Assembly: GCF_900128975.1 (NCBI RefSeq) | Contig: NZ_FQVC01000013.1 | Coordinates: 1 to 64,000 of the forward strand | Direction: 5' to 3' | DNA length: 64,000 nucleotides | Source of the DNA: Devosia limi DSM 17137 | GTDB taxonomy: Bacteria > Pseudomonadota > Alphaproteobacteria > Rhizobiales > Devosiaceae | In this document: positions 59,480-64,000 of the stretch, one piece after another | Position numbering within the stretch: the first letter of the stretch is position 1 | How the letters are laid out: each line of letters starts with the position of its first letter | Translations under genes and position numbers: made by a program | The notes under the pieces: generated by a model | Database searches by the model: none | What the model was told of the DNA's origin: nothing | What the model saw: only the letters and a program-made list of their open reading frames with translations

Positions 59480-60448
59480 GTGGACGTGACGGACATTGCA
59501 GCGGCACTGGCACTTTGGCCACAGACCGCCAATTGCACCGCCCGCCTGATCAATCACTCGGAAAATCATACCTTTCGGATCGACCGCCATGGCGTGCCGG
59601 CATTCTGTCTGCGGGTGCATCGGCCGGGTTATCAGTCACGCCGCTCCATCGAGAGCGAGTTGAGCTGGCTGACGGCGCTGCGCCGCGATGTCGGCATACC
59701 AGCACCAGCGCCAGTTGCTGGCAGCAATGGCCAGCATTTGCAGGAAATATGGTCAGCTGCTGGCGATTGCCGGCTGGCGGTCCTGTTCCCTTTCGCCACC
59801 GGGCAGGAGCCCCGGCCCGACGACGACCTGGAGCCGCTCTTCCGCACTCTGGGGAGCGTCGCCGCCCGTATGCACGAGCATGCCGAGCAATGGACCCCGC
59901 CCGCCGGCTTTGAACGGCAGGTCTGGAGCGGCGCCCATATCCTGGATGCAGCTGGCCTCTGGGGCGATTGGCGCCAGGCGCCAGGCGTCGACACGCCAAC
60001 GCGCGCGCTGCTGGACCGGCTCGATACCGAACTGCGCCGGCGCCTCGCCGAATACGGAACTGCTGCCGATCGCTTTGGCCTGATCCATGCCGACATGCGG
60101 CTGGGAAACCTGCTGGTCGATGGTGACGCGGTCACGCTGATCGACTTCGATGACTGCGGTTTTTGTTGGTTCGCCTATGATTTTGCTGCGGCGATATCGT
60201 TCCACGAGACCCATGCCGCGGTGCCCGCGCTACGGGCCGCCTGGCTTGCCGGCTACCAGGCCAACCGGCCGTTCGGCGCCGACGATATTGCTGCCCTCGA
60301 AACCATGGTGCTGCTGCGGCGCATGGCGCTATTGGCCTGGATCGGCTCGCACGGGGAGACCGGGCTGGCGCAGCAGCATGCCAATGGCTTTGCCGCTGGC
60401 ACGGCCATGTTGGCCGAGCGCTATCTTGGTGGGGCGCTCTGGCGCTAG
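59480..60448 (+). CDS. APH-type phosphotransferase (homoserine kinase II/SrkA-like)
   Basis: A 322-residue kinase of the aminoglycoside phosphotransferase fold. The nucleotide-binding N-lobe starts near residue 15 (LINHSENHTFRI), with the catalytic loop LIHADMRLGNLLVDG (His-x-Asp...Asn) and metal Asp in TLIDFDDCGF. Relatives phosphorylate homoserine, choline, amino sugars or protein Ser/Thr, so the target is open. I chose the GTG at 59480, seven bases after AGGAG; the longer open frame runs back through the tRNA. Its TAG shares CTAG with the stop of the convergent polymerase gene. Confidence 0.82.
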   Translation: MDVTDIAAALALWPQTANCTARLINHSENHTFRIDRHGVPAFCLRVHRPGYQSRRSIESELSWLTALRRDVGIPAPAPVAGSNGQHLQEIWSAAGDCRLAVLFPFATGQEPRPDDDLEPLFRTLGSVAARMHEHAEQWTPPAGFERQVWSGAHILDAAGLWGDWRQAPGVDTPTRALLDRLDTELRRRLAEYGTAADRFGLIHADMRLGNLLVDGDAVTLIDFDDCGFCWFAYDFAAAISFHETHAAVPALRAAWLAGYQANRPFGADDIAALETMVLLRRMALLAWIGSHGETGLAQQHANGFAAGTAMLAERYLGGALWR

Positions 60449-61731
60449 ATCAGCGCGGATTCCCGCTCGATGCGGCGCGGCGGGGCATTGCCGATCGCCG
60501 AGGCCACGCCCCAGATCAGCCCGACGATGAGGAAATAATGCCGCCAGTGGTCGCTGTCGATGATGGCCGACTCGCCGACCAGCATGGTGTAGGTCGCCAC
60601 CAGCGGAATCATCAGCAGCCGATACGGGGAGGGGCGGGTAAGGGCTGCAATACCCTTCCACAGCGTCAGTATCACCAGCAGATAGTACATCAGCCCGCCG
60701 CCCCAGCCATAGACATGCAGCACCGAGACGTAGACGTTGTGAGGCTCCTCGATGATGCGCAGGTTGCGAAACTCGTGCGGGCCGATCCCGAGCGGATTGT
60801 CGAGAGCAAGCTCGAACGCATAACCCTGCCGGCCGAAGCGCCCGGTTTCGCCCGAGTCGTAGTTCTGGCCCGAAGCACGGACCTCGAACAGTTCGGCCAC
60901 CGAGGGAATCGACAGCAGGCCCGCCAGCGCGATCACCAGCATGCCGGCGCCCAGCAGCGACATGATCATGATGCGGACCTTGTCCCGCGCCGTGGCCTCG
61001 AGCCAGAAGCACAGGACCAGCACGATCATCGATGAAATGGCAAAATGCCCCCATGCGGCGCGCGAGAAGCTGACGAATACCCCGACGAACAGGATCATGT
61101 AGATCACTGCGCCCCAAAAGGCGCGGCGGCCATTGCCGAGCAACACGCGTTGCAGGGCAAACATCGCCGGCAGGACCAGGAATGGGCCATACACATTCGG
61201 ATCGTTGAAGGTCGCCTTGGCGCGGTCATAGCGCAGGAACAGCTCAGCGCCGGGGATCAGCCCCAGATAGGCGAGGGTGCCGATGACAGCGCAGAAGACC
61301 GCTGCCGCCGTATAGGCGTTCATAATCAATCGCATACGTCCAAGACTGGATTCAGCCACGTAATTGGCGACGAAGTACGAGGTCAGCATCAGGAAGACGG
61401 TGACCAGCGCAAACACCAGCGCGTTGGGGATCGGCGTGAAGCGGACCTGAAAGACCGCGATCAGCGCGAAAGGCGTGAACCCGATCATGATCCAGAGCAG
61501 ACCGAGGGTCGAACGATACAGCCCGATCCCGGCAATGAAGGCCATCGGCAGGACGGCAAGGAAAGTCAGCTCATAGGGCGAAGGCTCGAACAGCACCAAC
61601 CCGCCGGTGAAGATCCATATAGACACCAGGAAATCCAGCAACCGTTGAGCGCCGGCGCGCGCAGCAGCAAGGCCGGGAGCGTTGGCCCCGGCCTTTGGCG
61701 GCTTTGCGTCAAAGGTGCCCGAAACGGTCAA
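60445..61731 (-). CDS. O-antigen ligase/polymerase-like membrane protein
   Basis: A roughly 428-residue membrane protein with about 10-11 spans and a large extracytoplasmic loop near residues 270-330 (ASGQNYDSGETGRFGRQGYAFELALDNPLGIGPHEF), the hallmark of Wzy/WaaL-type O-antigen polymerases and ligases. It should join exopolysaccharide repeat units in the periplasm. The likely start is TTG 61731, overlapping the TGA of the glycosylphosphotransferase gene; no ATG or GTG lies near the first span. The start is tentative, the frame is not. Confidence 0.82.
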   Translation of the reverse strand: MTVSGTFDAKPPKAGANAPGLAAARAGAQRLLDFLVSIWIFTGGLVLFEPSPYELTFLAVLPMAFIAGIGLYRSTLGLLWIMIGFTPFALIAVFQVRFTPIPNALVFALVTVFLMLTSYFVANYVAESSLGRMRLIMNAYTAAAVFCAVIGTLAYLGLIPGAELFLRYDRAKATFNDPNVYGPFLVLPAMFALQRVLLGNGRRAFWGAVIYMILFVGVFVSFSRAAWGHFAISSMIVLVLCFWLEATARDKVRIMIMSLLGAGMLVIALAGLLSIPSVAELFEVRASGQNYDSGETGRFGRQGYAFELALDNPLGIGPHEFRNLRIIEEPHNVYVSVLHVYGWGGGLMYYLLVILTLWKGIAALTRPSPYRLLMIPLVATYTMLVGESAIIDSDHWRHYFLIVGLIWGVASAIGNAPPRRIERESALI

Positions 61732-63251
61732 TAGGCGTTCTCGTTCTTGGAGATCAGTGACAGTGGGGTCAGCAGCACGATGTAGATATCGAGCAGCAGC
61801 GACCAATGCTCGATGTAATAGAGGTCATGATTCACGCGCTGCATGATCTTGTCGATCGTGTCGGTCTCGCCGCGCCAGCCATTGACCTGGGCCCAGCCCG
61901 TCATGCCGGGCTTGACCCGGTGGCGGGCGAAATAGCCTTCCACCGCTTCGTAATAGAGCTGGTTCTCGGCCTTGGCCTGCAAGGCATGAGGGCGGGGGCC
62001 AACGATGGACAATTCCCCCTTGAGCACGTTGAACAGCTGCGGTAGCTCGTCAATCGAGCTCTTGCGGATGAACCGGCCGACCCTGGTGACGCGCGGATCG
62101 TCCCGGGTGACCTGCTTGACCGCATTGTGGTCGAGCATGTCGGTCTTCATCGAGCGGAACTTGTAGATCCTGATCTGTTCGTTGTTGAAGCCGTGCCGGT
62201 TCTGCATGAAGAACACGGGGCCCTTGCTCTCGAGCTTGATGGCGAGGGCGGTGATCAGCATGATCGGGGAGAGCAGGATGAGCGCGGTGATCGCCACCAG
62301 CTTGTCGAACACCCATTTGAACACCAGGTTCCAGTCCGAAATCGGCCGGTCGGCGATGTCGAAGACCTGTACGTCGCCCACATAGGAATAGGCCTTGCTG
62401 GTAAACTTGAGCTGGCTCATATGCGCCGACAACCGGATGTCGACAGGCAGCACCCAGAGTTGGGTCAGCATTTCCAGCACCCGCTTTTCGGCGGACAGCG
62501 GCATCGAGACGATCACCAGGTCCACCGGCGTCCGGCGGGCAAACTCGATGAGGTCGACCACCTTGCCCAGCTTGGGACACCCCGCGACCACTTCGGGCGA
62601 TCGGTCATCGACGCGGTCATCGAACAGGCCAAACAGCTCGACGTCATTGCTGGCGCCCTGGCGGATCTGCTCGATCAATGCCTCGGCATCCTTGCCGCCG
62701 CCGACAATGACTGTGCGGCGCTTCAAACGTCCCTGTGCGGTCCAGCGCCGAACGAGCGCCCGCAGCGCCAGACGATAGGCAACGAGCAGCACGATGCCGC
62801 CAACCAGCCAGACAATCAGCCAGACGCGCGAAACCATGTCGCCGGCCTTGAACAGGAACACGCCGAGGATCGACAGCATGACAGCCAGTGACCAGGCAGC
62901 TGCCACCCGGCTGGTCTGGGCAAGCAGCGAGCGATAGGCAGCGATGCGATGCGTGCGGGCGACGTTGAACAGTACATTGCCCACAAGGCAGGTACCCAGG
63001 ATGAGCGGCGCATACACTTCGATCTGCGCGCCCTGAACATAGAGGCGGCAGATGACAAACCCCAGCAGGGCGAGCAATGCGGCCTCGACGGCCTGGGCCA
63101 CCCCGACAATCACCGTCGCCGGGATGGTCGATCCAACCGGGGTTGCGATGATCTGTTCAGCGCGGTCGGAGAGTTTTCTGACTGACCCGCCCGAAGCCGA
63201 GTGTTTGGCGGCATGCTCCAGCATTGCCTGTTTGGGGTCGACACGAAACAT
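61728..63251 (-). CDS. Polyprenyl glycosylphosphotransferase (WcaJ/ExoY family)
   Basis: A 507-residue membrane enzyme that starts exopolysaccharide repeat units by moving a sugar phosphate onto undecaprenyl phosphate. It has a basic N-terminal tail, four spans (about 45-145), a cytoplasmic CoA-binding-like domain (about 165-280, VIVGGGKDAEALI) and a further hydrophobic segment at 312-335. The catalytic domain contains KFRSMKTD, TRVGRFIRKSSIDELPQLFNVL, SIVGPRPHA and KPGMTGWAQVNG. The SIDELPQ Asp-Glu pair is the usual catalytic site. The ATG at 63251 has only a weak ribosome site (GAGCAG). Confidence 0.93.
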   Translation of the reverse strand: MFRVDPKQAMLEHAAKHSASGGSVRKLSDRAEQIIATPVGSTIPATVIVGVAQAVEAALLALLGFVICRLYVQGAQIEVYAPLILGTCLVGNVLFNVARTHRIAAYRSLLAQTSRVAAAWSLAVMLSILGVFLFKAGDMVSRVWLIVWLVGGIVLLVAYRLALRALVRRWTAQGRLKRRTVIVGGGKDAEALIEQIRQGASNDVELFGLFDDRVDDRSPEVVAGCPKLGKVVDLIEFARRTPVDLVIVSMPLSAEKRVLEMLTQLWVLPVDIRLSAHMSQLKFTSKAYSYVGDVQVFDIADRPISDWNLVFKWVFDKLVAITALILLSPIMLITALAIKLESKGPVFFMQNRHGFNNEQIRIYKFRSMKTDMLDHNAVKQVTRDDPRVTRVGRFIRKSSIDELPQLFNVLKGELSIVGPRPHALQAKAENQLYYEAVEGYFARHRVKPGMTGWAQVNGWRGETDTIDKIMQRVNHDLYYIEHWSLLLDIYIVLLTPLSLISKNENAY

Positions 63252-63322
63252 AGTCTGCTCACCGCGCTCAAATTCGGGTTCACCATGGGACCCAAGGATG
63301 AAAAGTCGATGAAATAAAGGGG

Positions 63323-64000
63323 TTAAGCGCGGTTCAACACGCTCAGATACTGCGCTTCGATGTCGCCCGACATCCGCGCCACGGTGAAGCCGGTGGCAAT
63401 GTGATCGAGTCGCCGCAGCATCTCGGTCTGGGCCTGCAGCGGGCGGTCGATGACACCCTGCATCGCGACCCGAAGGGCGTCAGCGTCACTGGCCGGGATC
63501 AGGCTGTCGCTGGTCGGACCGAAGATTTCGGGCAGGCCGCCGACATGTGTGGCGATTACCGGCAGCTGCGCCGCTGCGGCTTCGAGCACAACATAGGGCA
63601 GGGACTCGGCCAGAGACGGTACGATTGCGCAGCGGCCGCGGGCGAACATGGTGCGCGCCGGTTGGACGCCAGCCAGCACGACGCGATCGCCCAGGCCAAG
63701 GCTCTCGATCTGGTCGAGAAGGGCGGCGCGGTCCGGCCCATCGCCTGCCATCACGAGGGTGGCAGGGCGCCCATCGGTGCGGGTCACGCCGGCCAGCGCG
63801 TCGATCAGCACATGAATGCCCTTGAGCGCCCGGAGTTCGCCGACAAAGACGAAGTCGGCGGGATCGCCCCCAAGCGTAACCGGAATGAACTCATCGGGCG
63901 CCAGGCCATTGTGAATGACGAGGCTGGGGCAGGTGGGCTCGCCGATCAACTCGGCATACTTGACGCGCGCATAGGCGCTTTCGAAGATGATCGCCGCCGT
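63323..64000 (-). CDS. Glycosyltransferase family 4 protein (cut by window edge)
   Basis: The C-terminal 225 residues of a GT-B glycosyltransferase; the frame stays open to the right edge, so the N-terminal half is outside. Visible: FVFVGELRALKGIHVLIDAL, LVMAGDGPDRAAL and the nucleotide-sugar motif AESLPYVVLEAAAAQLPVIATHVGGLPEI with the E-x7-E pattern of family 4. Together with the two preceding genes it belongs to an exopolysaccharide cluster continuing to the right. Confidence 0.9.
   Translation of the reverse strand, partial: TAAIIFESAYARVKYAELIGEPTCPSLVIHNGLAPDEFIPVTLGGDPADFVFVGELRALKGIHVLIDALAGVTRTDGRPATLVMAGDGPDRAALLDQIESLGLGDRVVLAGVQPARTMFARGRCAIVPSLAESLPYVVLEAAAAQLPVIATHVGGLPEIFGPTSDSLIPASDADALRVAMQGVIDRPLQAQTEMLRRLDHIATGFTVARMSGDIEAQYLSVLNRA

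Overview
The window reads as chromosomal DNA of an alphaproteobacterium of the Hyphomicrobiales. A Devosia-like genome is my best guess, from high GC, the gene families and the scattered short inverted repeats that read GGATTCCCGCCTGCGCGGGAATGAC or a close variant. No sequence search was possible, so the genus is inference. The window holds 58 protein genes (one cut by the right edge), one truncated pseudogene and one tRNA-Pro. There is no integrase, transposase, phage gene or CRISPR array. The theme is scavenging of organic acids, sugars and amino sugars: five complete importers (two MalFGK-type, two Dpp/Opp-type, one TRAP), each next to catabolic enzymes and a dedicated repressor or activator.

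Layout. (1) 349-6757 (minus): a sugar ABC importer (binding protein, two permeases, MalK-type ATPase) followed by a Gfo/Idh-aldo/keto reductase fusion, with a divergent AraC regulator at 6863. Then come a CHASE2 adenylate cyclase (7789-9870) and a LacI regulator (9938-10978). (2) 11199-20934: a quinate/shikimate catabolism region with 3-dehydroshikimate dehydratase (QuiC-type, two domains), a TetR repressor, a quinate/shikimate dehydrogenase, a GntR regulator, a TRAP transporter and type II 3-dehydroquinate dehydratase. Together these would take up quinate or shikimate and make protocatechuate. Three promoters here share an 18-bp near-palindrome lying between the -35 and -10 boxes. (3) 20924-22205: a truncated enolase-superfamily remnant and a class A beta-lactamase with unusual active-site positions. 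(4) 22255-24003: an IclR regulator and a divergent SDR with a clear palindromic operator between them.

(5) 24131-46989: the largest and least explained block. Two Dpp-type importers flank a non-phosphorylating sugar/sugar-acid module (SDR, enolase-superfamily enzyme, aldose epimerase, IlvD/Edd dehydratase). Also present are three uncommon hydrolases (a PIG-L deacetylase inside the first importer, an aspartoacylase-like deacylase, an M81/MlrC metallopeptidase), a second enolase paralog, a 3-hydroxyacyl-CoA-type dehydrogenase and two GntR regulators. Two nearly identical 18-bp palindromes 12.4 kb apart suggest the two halves are one regulon. This is my candidate for an undescribed catabolic system. 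(6) 47000-58651: an amino-sugar regulon under a LacI repressor, with GlcN6P deaminase-like, SIS-domain, NagA-like and ceramidase-N-domain genes, then a MalFGK importer, an AGE-family epimerase and a Gfo/Idh dehydrogenase. Two matching LacI operators mark its two promoters. (7) 58685-64000: two small hypothetical genes, tRNA-Pro(GGG), an aminoglycoside/homoserine-kinase-type phosphotransferase, and a minus-strand exopolysaccharide cluster (O-antigen polymerase-like protein, polyprenyl glycosylphosphotransferase, glycosyltransferase running off the edge).

A recurring design is visible: all five binding-protein genes are followed by a GC-rich hairpin before the first permease gene.
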